Positions 32,307 to 40,434 of a DNA stretch of 64,000 nucleotides are shown piece by piece (the first letter of the stretch is position 1; every line of letters starts with the position of its first letter). This DNA is from Streptomyces sp. JH34 (lineage in GTDB: Bacteria > Actinomycetota > Actinomycetes > Streptomycetales > Streptomycetaceae). The translations under genes and the position numbers were made by a program. The notes beneath the pieces are model-generated. The model did no database searches, was not told where the DNA came from, and was given only the letters and a program-made list of their open reading frames with translations. Location of the stretch: contig NZ_JAJSOO010000001.1 in assembly GCF_029428875.1 (NCBI RefSeq), positions 2,666,001 through 2,730,000 of the forward strand, written 5' to 3'.

Positions 32307-34214
32307 ATGAACGAGCCGAGGAACACGGACGACACGAAGCAAGCCGGGAAGGCGGATCCCCCGGTGGACCCGGGCACGGCACCGCCCTCCGGTGCACCGA
32401 CGCAGCTCCGCGTCATGCGGGAGCTGACCCGGGGCAAGGGTCTCCAGATGGCCCTCATCGGTCTGCTCGCACTGGTGTCCGCCGGAGCGACGCTGGCGCT
32501 GCCCACGGTGGTGGGCAGGCTGCTGGCCGTCGTCCAGAGCGGTGACAGCACCACCGGGTGGGTGCTCGCGATGGTCGCGGCCGGGTTCGGCTCCGCCGCC
32601 GCAGGCGCGCTGGCCACGTATCTGCTGAGCCGGATGGGCCAGCAGCTGATCCGCCGGCTGCGCATACGCACCATGCGGCACACCCTGGAACTACGGCTGA
32701 GTGACACCCGGAGTGTGGGACCCGGCGACTTGGTGGCCCGGCTGACGGCCGACGCGGCCATGGTCAAGAACCTCATCGACATCGGCCCCATCCAGCTGCC
32801 GATGGCAGGTATCACGGTGCTGGGCACCCTGGTGATCATGGGTTTGCTGGACTGGATCCTGCTGCTCATCACGGTGAGCGCCTTCGTCGTGGCCGTAGGG
32901 CTCATCACTCTGGTGGTCAAGGGTCTGCGCCGCCAGTACACGGCGGTACAGACGGAGGTCGGAGGGCTCGCCCAGCGGTTCGTCGCCACTCTCGACGCGC
33001 TCACCATCATCAAGGCTTACCGCGCCGAGAAGATCGTGGGCGACCAGCTGGCCGAACGCGCCACCACGGTGGCCCGGCTGGAGACCGGGGCGGCCCGGAT
33101 GGAGTCCCTGATGGTTCCGATCATCAACCTCGGACAGCAGATCGCGCTGGTCAGCGTGGTGATCGGCGGCGGCAGCCGGATGCTCGACGGCCATCTCACG
33201 CTGGCCGACTTCGTGGCGTTCCTGCTGTATCTGCTCCAGCTCACCGCGCCCCTGATCATGGCGGCTTCGGGCGTGAGCGGTCTGCAGATGGGGCTGGTCG
33301 CCCGTAAGCGATTCGACGAGTTGTTCGCGCTGCCGACGGAGACGTCGGCACGCACCGCTCTCGGCGCACGCCCGGCGTCCGCGCCGTCCGGGACGGACGC
33401 GTCCGGTGTCACGCCGGCCGTGCGCTTCGAGAACGTCGCGTACGGATACGGGGGCGTGCCCGCGCTGCGCGATGTCGGGCTGACGGTTCCCGCCCGCGGC
33501 CTGACCGCCATGGTGGGGCTGTCGGGATCTGGCAAGACCACCGCGCTGGGCCTCGTCGAGGGCTTCATGGAGCCGGACTCCGGCCGCATCGAGGTGCTGG
33601 GGCGGGACCTGACCGACTGGCCCCTGGCCGACCTGCGCTCCCGTATCGCGTACGTGGACCAGTCCTGCACCCTGCTGCACGACACCGTCCGGGAGAACCT
33701 GTTGCTGGGCCGCGAGGACACCCCCGCCGACCCCGCTCTGATGACCGCCCTCGAACGGGTCGGTCTCGCCGATGAGATCCGGCGGCTACCTGCGGGGCTG
33801 GACACGGTCCTGGGCGGAGCGGCCGACCTGTCCGGAGGGCAGCGTCAGCGTCTGGCCCTCGCACGGGCCGTGCTGGCCGATGCCCGGCTGGTGCTCCTCG
33901 ACGAGCCGTCCTCCCACCTGGACTCCGTCAACGAGCAGAAGCTGAGGGACGTGGTGGACGACCTCGCGGCCGAACGCGCCGTACTGGTCGTCGCCCACCG
34001 CATCTCCACCGTCCAGCACGCCGACCACGTGATCGTGCTCGACGCCGGAAGGGTGGTGGACCAGGGCACACACCTCGGCCTGCTAGACCGTTGCCCCGAC
34101 TACGCCGAGCTGGTGAGCGGTCAGGCCCTCAGTGGCTCGCCCCGCGAGAACCCCCTGCCCGGCGGGGACACCGCGGCCCGCGAACCCGTCCTGCCTGCCG
34201 GAACCCGCGCATGA
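32307..34214 (+). CDS. ABC exporter with fused ATPase (LanT-type, no protease domain)
   Basis: The 635-residue protein starts at ATG 32307 after GGGGAG. Six-helix ABC exporter domain (about 45-330) and ATPase (about 370-610): Walker A GLSGSGKTT, Q-loop YVDQSC, signature LSGGQRQRLALARAV, Walker B ARLVLLDEPSSHLD, H-loop VAHRIST. It has no N-terminal C39 protease, so leader removal must be done by another enzyme; the M16 protease is in the same run. It likely exports the modified peptide. The only gap is 27 bp from the preceding gene. Confidence 0.93.
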   Translation: MNEPRNTDDTKQAGKADPPVDPGTAPPSGAPTQLRVMRELTRGKGLQMALIGLLALVSAGATLALPTVVGRLLAVVQSGDSTTGWVLAMVAAGFGSAAAGALATYLLSRMGQQLIRRLRIRTMRHTLELRLSDTRSVGPGDLVARLTADAAMVKNLIDIGPIQLPMAGITVLGTLVIMGLLDWILLLITVSAFVVAVGLITLVVKGLRRQYTAVQTEVGGLAQRFVATLDALTIIKAYRAEKIVGDQLAERATTVARLETGAARMESLMVPIINLGQQIALVSVVIGGGSRMLDGHLTLADFVAFLLYLLQLTAPLIMAASGVSGLQMGLVARKRFDELFALPTETSARTALGARPASAPSGTDASGVTPAVRFENVAYGYGGVPALRDVGLTVPARGLTAMVGLSGSGKTTALGLVEGFMEPDSGRIEVLGRDLTDWPLADLRSRIAYVDQSCTLLHDTVRENLLLGREDTPADPALMTALERVGLADEIRRLPAGLDTVLGGAADLSGGQRQRLALARAVLADARLVLLDEPSSHLDSVNEQKLRDVVDDLAAERAVLVVAHRISTVQHADHVIVLDAGRVVDQGTHLGLLDRCPDYAELVSGQALSGSPRENPLPGGDTAAREPVLPAGTRA

Positions 34215-34258
34215 CACCGGCCGGAAGCCACCCCACGAGTGACCTGAGGGACCCCACC

Positions 34259-35221
34259 ATGACCACGTACTCCATCCTCATGCCATTCGCACCACCGAGG
34301 CCGGAACAGATACTTCCGTACGCGGCACTCACCCAGTGGAGCGGGGCACACCGGCTGTGGCAGGGCCAGGCCATGCTCAATCAGCCGCACCAGGCCTTCA
34401 CCTACGCGGCGGCCTCGGGCTTCCGCGTCCCGGTCGGGCTCGGCGTGACGCTCATGCCCTTCACCCACCCCTACGAGGCGGCGCTCCAGGCGCAGTCGGT
34501 GGCGGCAGCGACCGGACACTCCGTGGTGGCCGGCTTCGGACCTGGTGCGTCGGTGCTCCAACGCAGCATGTGCGGCGCCCCCTACCGCAGCCCCCTGACC
34601 GCCTCACGCGAATACTTGACAGCCGTACGCGGCCTGCTCGACGGCGAGTTGGTCGAGCAGGAGGGCGAGTACTTCACCTGCCACGGCAAACTCCTCCCGG
34701 TGCCGCGGCCGCCCATCGAGGTGGGGCTCGGAGTGCTTCGGCCCGGCATGGCACGGCTCGCCGGCGAGGTGGCCGACACGGCCATCACCTGGCTCACCCC
34801 CGCCGCCTATCTGCGCGACACCGTCGCTCCGGCCCTACGCGAGGGCGCCGAGGCCGCAGGACGCCCCGTGCCCCGCCTGGTGGCCATCGTTCCCGTCGCC
34901 CTGGCCGCCCCGGAGCGTGACGCCGCCGCTCTGGCCCTGGCCGGCAACATCGGCCATCTGCGGCTGCCTCACTACGTCGACATGCTGCGCCGTTCCGGTA
35001 TCAGCACCGACAGCGCCGACCCGGCTTCCGGTGCCGCCGCGCTCGTCGAGGGCCGGGCCTTCCTGTACGGGGAACCGAAGGTCCTCGCCGAGGAGTTCGC
35101 TGCGTTCCGGGAGGCGGGAGTCGACGAGATCGTGCTGAACGTGACCGGGGTGCACGGCACGTACGGCGGTCAGACCGCGCTGCGCGAGCTGGAGACCATC
35201 CTCACGGAAGTGACCTCGTGA
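34259..35221 (+). CDS. Luciferase-like (LLM) F420/flavin oxidoreductase, LanJ-type candidate
   Basis: The 320-residue protein starts at ATG 34259 (GAGGG upstream); ATG 34211 overlaps the exporter stop and would add 16 residues. It is an LLM TIM barrel with VPVGLGVTLMPFTHPYEAALQAQSVAAATGHSVVAGFGPGA, and ends with DEIVLNVTGVHG. In lexapeptide clusters a homologous F420-dependent reductase turns dehydroalanine into D-Ala; the same role is likely here, because the precursors are rich in Ser/Ala. The stop overlaps the decarboxylase start. Confidence 0.85.
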   Translation: MTTYSILMPFAPPRPEQILPYAALTQWSGAHRLWQGQAMLNQPHQAFTYAAASGFRVPVGLGVTLMPFTHPYEAALQAQSVAAATGHSVVAGFGPGASVLQRSMCGAPYRSPLTASREYLTAVRGLLDGELVEQEGEYFTCHGKLLPVPRPPIEVGLGVLRPGMARLAGEVADTAITWLTPAAYLRDTVAPALREGAEAAGRPVPRLVAIVPVALAAPERDAAALALAGNIGHLRLPHYVDMLRRSGISTDSADPASGAAALVEGRAFLYGEPKVLAEEFAAFREAGVDEIVLNVTGVHGTYGGQTALRELETILTEVTS

Positions 35222-35916
35222 CGGCGGTGGACGGGTCTGGCGCGCCGGTCACGGCGAGTCCGCCGGACGGCGGCCAGGCGCCCGCCCTGAACGTCGAGAG
35301 GCTTCTGCTGGTCACCACCGGTTCCGCCTTCGCCACGGGAATGCCGTACTGGGTCGACTGGCTGCGGCTGTCCTACCCGGAGCTGGCCGTCAAGATGGTG
35401 CTGACCCGCAGTGCCCAGCGCTTCGTCACCCGCCAGGCACTGGCCGGGCGGCTGCACCGCAGTGGTGAGGTGCTGCTCGACGAGTGGCCCGAGCACGAAG
35501 GAACAGCCCGCCATGTCGAGCTGGCCGAGTGGGCCCAGGCGGTCGTGGTCTATCCCGCCACCTTCCACTTCGTGGCCCGGCTGGCACTGGGCCTGGCCGA
35601 TTCGCCCGCGCTGCTCGCCTGCCACTGCACCCGTGCCCCTGTGGCCGTGGCCCCGGCCCTGCCCCCGGGCGGCCTGGAGAGCGCCGCCTTCCAGAACCAC
35701 TGGGCGGCGCTGGCCGCGCGCCCCGACGTCGTACTCGCCCCGCCCCACCCCGGCGTCAGCCTGACCACGGGCCGGGCCGAAGCGTGGGTGCCGCCCCTGC
35801 TGCCGGAGGTCATCGCCATGCTGGAACACCGCCGTGCCGAGCTGGAGGCCGGCTCCGCGGGCCGGCTGCCGCCCGCCACCCCGTCCGCCTACGCCGCAGA
35901 CTTGGCCCGGCCGTGA
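35218..35916 (+). CDS. Flavoprotein peptidyl-cysteine decarboxylase (HFCD, LanD-type)
   Basis: The 232-residue protein starts at GTG 35218 (GTGA overlap). It is HFCD fold: LLLVTTGSAFATGMPYW, RHVELAEWAQAVVVYP with H99 in the active-site His position, and LGLADSPALLACHC. The EpiD PASANT motif reads PATFHF and the PxMNxxMW loop is not recognisable, so substrate contacts differ. The expected reaction is decarboxylation of the C-terminal Cys (present in all three precursors) to an enethiol for the AviMeCys ring. Cys in LACHCTRAP is a possible extra thiol. Confidence 0.85.
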   Translation: MTAVDGSGAPVTASPPDGGQAPALNVERLLLVTTGSAFATGMPYWVDWLRLSYPELAVKMVLTRSAQRFVTRQALAGRLHRSGEVLLDEWPEHEGTARHVELAEWAQAVVVYPATFHFVARLALGLADSPALLACHCTRAPVAVAPALPPGGLESAAFQNHWAALAARPDVVLAPPHPGVSLTTGRAEAWVPPLLPEVIAMLEHRRAELEAGSAGRLPPATPSAYAADLARP

Positions 35917-36842
35917 GCGGCCAGGAAGAGGTCGGGGGAGCGGGGACCGACGGCACGCGGCACGCCACCGTCCAGGAACCGACGGTGTACGGCACCGACC
36001 TGCTGCGTACCTCCGTCCGTCCCGTCCCCCGCGACCGCGGGTGGGAGTGGACCAGGACGACCGGCCCGCTGGCGCCCGTGGCCTTCCAGCCGCTCACCGG
36101 CCTCGGCGACCGGCTGGCCGCCGTGGGACGGGAGGGCTCCGTCCGCCTTGCGGTGGGCCGGACGGAGGGACCGGGCCGGGTCTATGCCGTCGGAGGGCAG
36201 GAGTCGGTCGCAAACCGGCTGTTGTCGGACGGTCCGCTGCCGGTGCTGCACAAGCCGCTGCACGGGCTCGGACTCGCGCTGGCCGGGCTGCACGCGGACG
36301 GCCCGCCGCCGGGAACGGAACCGCTCGGCCCGCCCCGCGGACTGGTCCGGCTCGACACCTGGCTGTCGGGCCGCGCGCCGGTTGCCCGCGCCGCCTACGT
36401 CGGAGCCCAGTTGCAGCGCCGTCTGGGGCCGGAACGCTGGGCCCGTGTCACCGGCTGGTGCCGCGACGTCACCGAGGACACCGACGTCACCCTCGTGCAC
36501 GGAGCGCCGGGGATCGGCTCCCTGGTCGTCGAGAGCGACACGGGGCAGGCCTCTCTGCTCTCGGGCGAGGACCTCGCCGTGGCTCCCTGGTACTTCGACC
36601 TGGGCTGGGTCCTGGGCGAACTGGTCGAGCTGAGGTGGCAGCTGGGAGGCGACCGGCAGGGCTGGCAGGTGCTCCTGGAGGCGCTCTTCGAGGGATACGG
36701 CCGGGACGCGGGCGAGGAGTGGAACCGGATGGCGGTCCTGCGGATCCTGCTGCACGTCCACGACATCGCCGCGTACGTCGGCTGGCACACCGCCGGGTTC
36801 GACCACTACACGACGTTCCTGATCTTCCTGATCGACCTCTGA
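35913..36842 (+). CDS. Degenerate kinase-fold protein (LxmX-like partner)
   Basis: The 309-residue product starts at GTG 35913, overlapping the decarboxylase stop. Most of it has no known motif, but residues 190-235 mimic an APH catalytic core: VTLVHGAPGIGSLVVES then LLSGEDLAVAPWYFDLGWVLGELVEL. The catalytic Asp of HxDxxxxN is Ala (A198) and the Asn is Ser, so phosphotransfer is unlikely. Class V clusters contain a third synthetase component, LxmX; this probably is that protein and may be a scaffold or leader-binding unit for the kinase and lyase (inference). Confidence 0.75.
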   Translation: MSGQEEVGGAGTDGTRHATVQEPTVYGTDLLRTSVRPVPRDRGWEWTRTTGPLAPVAFQPLTGLGDRLAAVGREGSVRLAVGRTEGPGRVYAVGGQESVANRLLSDGPLPVLHKPLHGLGLALAGLHADGPPPGTEPLGPPRGLVRLDTWLSGRAPVARAAYVGAQLQRRLGPERWARVTGWCRDVTEDTDVTLVHGAPGIGSLVVESDTGQASLLSGEDLAVAPWYFDLGWVLGELVELRWQLGGDRQGWQVLLEALFEGYGRDAGEEWNRMAVLRILLHVHDIAAYVGWHTAGFDHYTTFLIFLIDL

Positions 36843-36903
36843 GTCCCGTGCCCCCGCGATCCGGTGCCCCGGACTCCATGACCAGCGAGGAGAGAAGTAC
36901 CCC

Positions 36904-39495
36904 ATGAGTACCGCCCGCCCGCAGCCCAGGCTGTACAGGTTCACCCTGCCGAACGGACTGCGGGTGGTGCTGGACACCAGGTCCCCACGGCCTCGGGTGG
37001 CGGTCGCCGTGCACTACGGCACCGGGTTCCGGTCCGAACCACCGGGCCGTGAGGGTTTCGCGCATCTCTTCGAGCATCTGATGTTCCGCGGCAGCGCGAG
37101 CCTTCCCGACGGGCGCTTCTACGACCATGTGCACCGCTTCGGCGGCCATGCGAACGGGACCACGCACCAGGACTACACCGACTACTACCAGGTGGTCCCG
37201 GCCCAGGCGCTGGAGCGTGCGCTGTTCGCCGAAGCCGACCGGATGCGGGCTCCCCTCTTCACACCGACCGCGCTGGCCGAGCAGCTGCGCGGTGTGGAGG
37301 CGGAGATCGATCAAGCGGTGCACAGCAGGCCGTACGGAGGCTTCCCCTGGCCCCTGATGCCCGGCGTCCTCTTCGACAGGTTCGCCAACGCGCACGACGG
37401 TTACGGCGAGGCCGAGCGGCTGCGCACCACGACCGTCGCGGACTGTGCGGAGTTCTTCGCCACTCACTACGCACCCGGCAACGCCGTGCTGACCGTCCTC
37501 GGCACGGGCAGCCCCGGGGACACCCGGGCGCTGGTGGAACGGCACTTCGGAGGCATACCCGCACGCCCGGTCACGCCTCCTCCCGCACGTGCCGAGCCCC
37601 GGCGCCACGCGGAGCGGTGGGTGGAGTGCACCGAGCCGGGAATCGCCGCGACAGCAGTGGCGACGGGCCACCGGCTGCCCGACCCGGCGGAGGACCTGCC
37701 CGGCTATCTGGCACACGCCGTGCTGGCCAGGCTCACCAGCGAGCAGGGCCCGCCCGCGCCCGGGTTGCCCGCCGTCAGCACCAGTTGCGGTTTCTTCGGC
37801 CCGCTGGACGCGCGGGACCCCGACGCGCTGGTGGTGACCGCGCTGCTGGAGCCGGGCACCGACCCGAAGGAGGCAACCGCCGCGGTCGCCCGGCAATGGG
37901 CCGGCTGGTCGCGGAATCCGCCGGCGGAGGCGGTCCACCGGACGGTGCGGCGGATGGTCGGGGAGCATCACCGCGACCACGGCGACCTGGAGACCCGGTG
38001 TCGTGCCCTGGGCCGTCTGGAGAGCCTCTTCGGACGGGCGGACCTTCTCGATCGGCTCCCGGACCTCCTCGCTGCGGTGGGCCCGGCCGAAGTCGCCGCG
38101 GCAGCAGGCGAGTTGGCGGGTCTCCCGGCGACGGTTCTGGTGATGCGCCCGGGTTCTGTCCGCACCCGCCCGGCCCGGTCCTCCACCGGGGAGTGCGGTG
38201 CGCCGGTGCCGCCCGTCGCCGGTCCGGGCCTCGTGCCGGTGCCGGGCGCGGCGCCGGCGTTTCCGCTGCCGGGGTACGGATCGCCCGGCGCCCCGGAACC
38301 CGCGGCCATGCGTGACTCGACCCTGGACAACGGCCTGCGCGTGATCACTGTCGCCGACCGCCGGAGCCCGTCCCTTGAGGCCCGGCTGCGGCTGCCGCTG
38401 GGCCCGCTCGGATGGCTGAGGGCCGCCGGACCCGAGGCTTCGGTGCGCGCCCGCCTGGCCCGTACGCGTGCCGCCGAGCGTGCGGCGGCACTGGGGGGGA
38501 GCCTGACCGCGTCCGTCGACGGACAGTGGGTGGATGTCACTGGTCACCTCCCGCCGGGGCAGCTGCCGGCCTGGCTGGCCCTGCTGGCCTCGGTGGTCGC
38601 ACCACCGAGGCGGGACGACGGCGCCCCGGCCGGTCTCCGGTCCGTACGCCCGACACCTCCGCAGCTCATGGACGACGCGGTACGGCGCCACTGGTCGGAC
38701 GGTCGCGCGGACACGTCCGTGACCGGGACACCGGCGTGGGACCCGCGCGGCGGCGCGTTCGTCCTGCTCGGGGACATCGACCCGGAACGCGCGTCCGCGG
38801 CGGCGCGCAAGGCCCTGGAGGCGTGGCCGCCCGCGGCCCCGCTCCCCGAGGCGCCCGGCCGCAGACCGGAGGGCGGCCGGCTGCTGGTCCTGCGCTCCCC
38901 CGCCGCCGGCGAAGTGCATCTGACGGTGTGCGCCCCGGAGCCGGAGATCTCGGAGATGGACGCCGGGGCCGCCGAGGCGGCCCGCTATCTGGCCACCGCC
39001 GTGTTCGGCGGCTATTTCGGCTCCCGGCTGGCCACGCGCATGCGCGTGAGCGCGCTCGAGGGCTACGAGGTGTACTCGGGCCGGGATGTCGTGCTGGACC
39101 TCCCCCGGGTGTTCGTACGGGCGCGCGTCGCACCGCACCTGGCCGAGGCCGCGCTCGACGGGATCCGCGAGGAGCTGCGCCTGGCGGAAGAGAACCCCTT
39201 CACGGACGCGGAGGTGGAGGCGGCCCGCGAGTTCTGCGCCGCGCAGGCGCTCGGAGCCTTCGACTCACCCGCGACCCAGGCGGACCAGCTGCGACAGCTG
39301 ACAGCCGCGGGCCGGGACCCGGGCGGGCTGTTCCACCTGCCGCAGCTGCTCCGGAGAGTCCCCGCTCACGACGTGGCACGTGCCGGCCGCGAGCTCTTCG
39401 CCACCCCGGCCATGGACACGGTGCTGTTCGGCCCTGTCACGGCCGACCGGGCCGCGGAGATCGCCTCGGCGCCGCTGCGTGCGGGGACTGCCTGA
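36904..39495 (+). CDS. M16-family zinc protease (leader peptidase candidate)
   Basis: The 863-residue protein has a complete M16 pair of domains. The first has the inverted zinc motif HLFEH (H54, E57, H58) and a distal Glu (E132/E134 in GVEAEIDQAVHS). The second domain (about 470-860) lacks the motif but keeps the R/Y-type segment YFGSRLATRMR. Closed-chamber M16 proteases cut short unfolded peptides; cutting the leader after modification is the natural job. It is the last gene of the plus-strand run; a 61-bp gap separates it from the kinase-like gene. Confidence 0.9.
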   Translation: MSTARPQPRLYRFTLPNGLRVVLDTRSPRPRVAVAVHYGTGFRSEPPGREGFAHLFEHLMFRGSASLPDGRFYDHVHRFGGHANGTTHQDYTDYYQVVPAQALERALFAEADRMRAPLFTPTALAEQLRGVEAEIDQAVHSRPYGGFPWPLMPGVLFDRFANAHDGYGEAERLRTTTVADCAEFFATHYAPGNAVLTVLGTGSPGDTRALVERHFGGIPARPVTPPPARAEPRRHAERWVECTEPGIAATAVATGHRLPDPAEDLPGYLAHAVLARLTSEQGPPAPGLPAVSTSCGFFGPLDARDPDALVVTALLEPGTDPKEATAAVARQWAGWSRNPPAEAVHRTVRRMVGEHHRDHGDLETRCRALGRLESLFGRADLLDRLPDLLAAVGPAEVAAAAGELAGLPATVLVMRPGSVRTRPARSSTGECGAPVPPVAGPGLVPVPGAAPAFPLPGYGSPGAPEPAAMRDSTLDNGLRVITVADRRSPSLEARLRLPLGPLGWLRAAGPEASVRARLARTRAAERAAALGGSLTASVDGQWVDVTGHLPPGQLPAWLALLASVVAPPRRDDGAPAGLRSVRPTPPQLMDDAVRRHWSDGRADTSVTGTPAWDPRGGAFVLLGDIDPERASAAARKALEAWPPAAPLPEAPGRRPEGGRLLVLRSPAAGEVHLTVCAPEPEISEMDAGAAEAARYLATAVFGGYFGSRLATRMRVSALEGYEVYSGRDVVLDLPRVFVRARVAPHLAEAALDGIREELRLAEENPFTDAEVEAAREFCAAQALGAFDSPATQADQLRQLTAAGRDPGGLFHLPQLLRRVPAHDVARAGRELFATPAMDTVLFGPVTADRAAEIASAPLRAGTA

Positions 39496-39507
39496 GCGTC
39501 GCCGCGC

Positions 39508-39571
39508 GCACCGGGCCCGGGAGAAGCCGTGCCGGGCCCGGTGCACCGCCGAGGAGTGCACCGGGCCCGGC
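39508..39571. terminator. Overlapping inverted repeats between convergent genes
   Basis: GCACCGGGCCCGG (39508-39520) pairs with CCGGGCCCGGTGC (39532-39544). A third copy of the motif (TGCACCGGGCCCGGCA) at 39558-39573 can compete for pairing. It lies between the M16 protease and the convergent wHTH gene and should terminate both transcripts. Confidence 0.7.
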
Positions 39572-39595
39572 ATGGAGCCGCTTTCGCGTGCCGGG

Positions 39596-39886
39596 CTACG
39601 CCTGTGCCAGCCCGGCGATGCGACGCAGCTCCGTCAGATGCCCGGCGAGGGCCTCACGGCCGGCCGGGGTGAGGGCGAGCCAGGTGTGGGTCCGGGAATT
39701 CATGGGCGCTTTCGTGATCGTCACGTAGCCCGCCGTCTGGAGCACCTTCACCTGCTTGCTGAGGACGGAGTCGCTCACCGTGAGGGCGTCACGGAGCACG
39801 GAGAACTCCAAGGACTCGACCGCGGCGAGCATGCTGCAGATCTGCAGCCTGTGCACCGGATGGATCACTTCGTCGAAGCCGCCCAT
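39596..39886 (-). CDS. Winged-helix regulator (MarR/ArsR-like, single domain)
   Basis: The 96-residue protein is a stand-alone winged helix: HPVHRLQICSMLAAVESLEFSVLRDALTVSDSVLSKQVKVLQTAGYVTITKA ... LTPAGREAL. This is the small HTH type often paired with an integral membrane protein. It starts 2 bp after the membrane gene's stop. The perfect repeat at 40358-40383 over the operon promoter is the likely binding site, giving autoregulation. Confidence 0.85.
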   Translation of the reverse strand: MGGFDEVIHPVHRLQICSMLAAVESLEFSVLRDALTVSDSVLSKQVKVLQTAGYVTITKAPMNSRTHTWLALTPAGREALAGHLTELRRIAGLAQA

Positions 39887-39888
39887 GA

Positions 39889-40356
39889 TCAGGCCCGGCT
39901 GACGAGCTCACGGCGGAGTGCCTCGTCATTGCGCCTGCTGACGTGAACGGTGAAGGCCAGCGCCAGCAGACCGGCGACCGACATGGCGCCCGGGACGTCC
40001 ACGGCGAGTTTGAGGATCAGGCCCACCGCGCCGAGGACCAGGAGCGTGATCGCGTACAGACCGTTGAGCTGGCGGGTGCCGGCCACCGGCAGGGAACGGT
40101 TGAAGGAGACGCCCCGGGAGCGCGCGACGGCCAGGGTCAACGCGACGGGCAGCACGACCCCGCCCACGATGACGCCCGAGGGCACCATGCTTCCACCCAC
40201 GTCGATCGAGGCGAAGACGAGGCCCACACCGAGTCCGAGACCGGCGTGGTACCACCAGGGAGCAGGGGCCAGGTCCGCGAGGGCGGCGCGTGCGGTGTGG
40301 GCGTGGTCGAGAGCGGCACGCGCGAGGGCAGGGTCTTTCCGTTCGCTGTTTTCCAT
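39889..40356 (-). CDS. Four-helix membrane protein, co-transcribed with wHTH regulator
   Basis: A 155-residue protein from ATG 40356 (alternative MM start at 40386). It has a charged N-terminus and four hydrophobic helices (YHAGLGLGVGLVFASIDV; VPSGVIVGGVVLPVALTLAVA; LYAITLLVLGAVGLILKLAV; AMSVAGLLALAFTVHV). The start fits a leaderless mRNA: TAGACT (-10) at 40364-40369 lies 7 bp upstream. Function unknown; proteins of this kind with a small wHTH partner are common in Streptomyces. Confidence 0.8.
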   Translation of the reverse strand: MENSERKDPALARAALDHAHTARAALADLAPAPWWYHAGLGLGVGLVFASIDVGGSMVPSGVIVGGVVLPVALTLAVARSRGVSFNRSLPVAGTRQLNGLYAITLLVLGAVGLILKLAVDVPGAMSVAGLLALAFTVHVSRRNDEALRRELVSRA

Positions 40357-40357
40357 A

Positions 40358-40391
40358 ATGGAAAGTCTACCTTGACTTTCCATCATGGCAA
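40358..40391 (-). promoter_or_regulatory. Promoter and operator with perfect 10-6-10 inverted repeat
   Basis: ATGGAAAGTC-tacctt-GACTTTCCAT at 40358-40383 is perfectly symmetric. On the minus strand a -35 (TTGCCA, 40391-40386) and -10 (TAGACT, 40369-40364) with a 16-bp spacer overlap it, and transcription would start at about 40357, next to the ATG at 40356. A repressor on the repeat would cover the promoter. Confidence 0.72.
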
Positions 40392-40434
40392 GTGCTTCGG
40401 GTGCGGTCCGTCGACACCCCTCCTGACCGAGGAG

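Noticed and set aside
36487..39138. An 883-codon frame antisense to the M16 protease
   Set aside because: The HxxEH protease on the plus strand is complete; the antisense frame shows composition typical of shadows and no start site.
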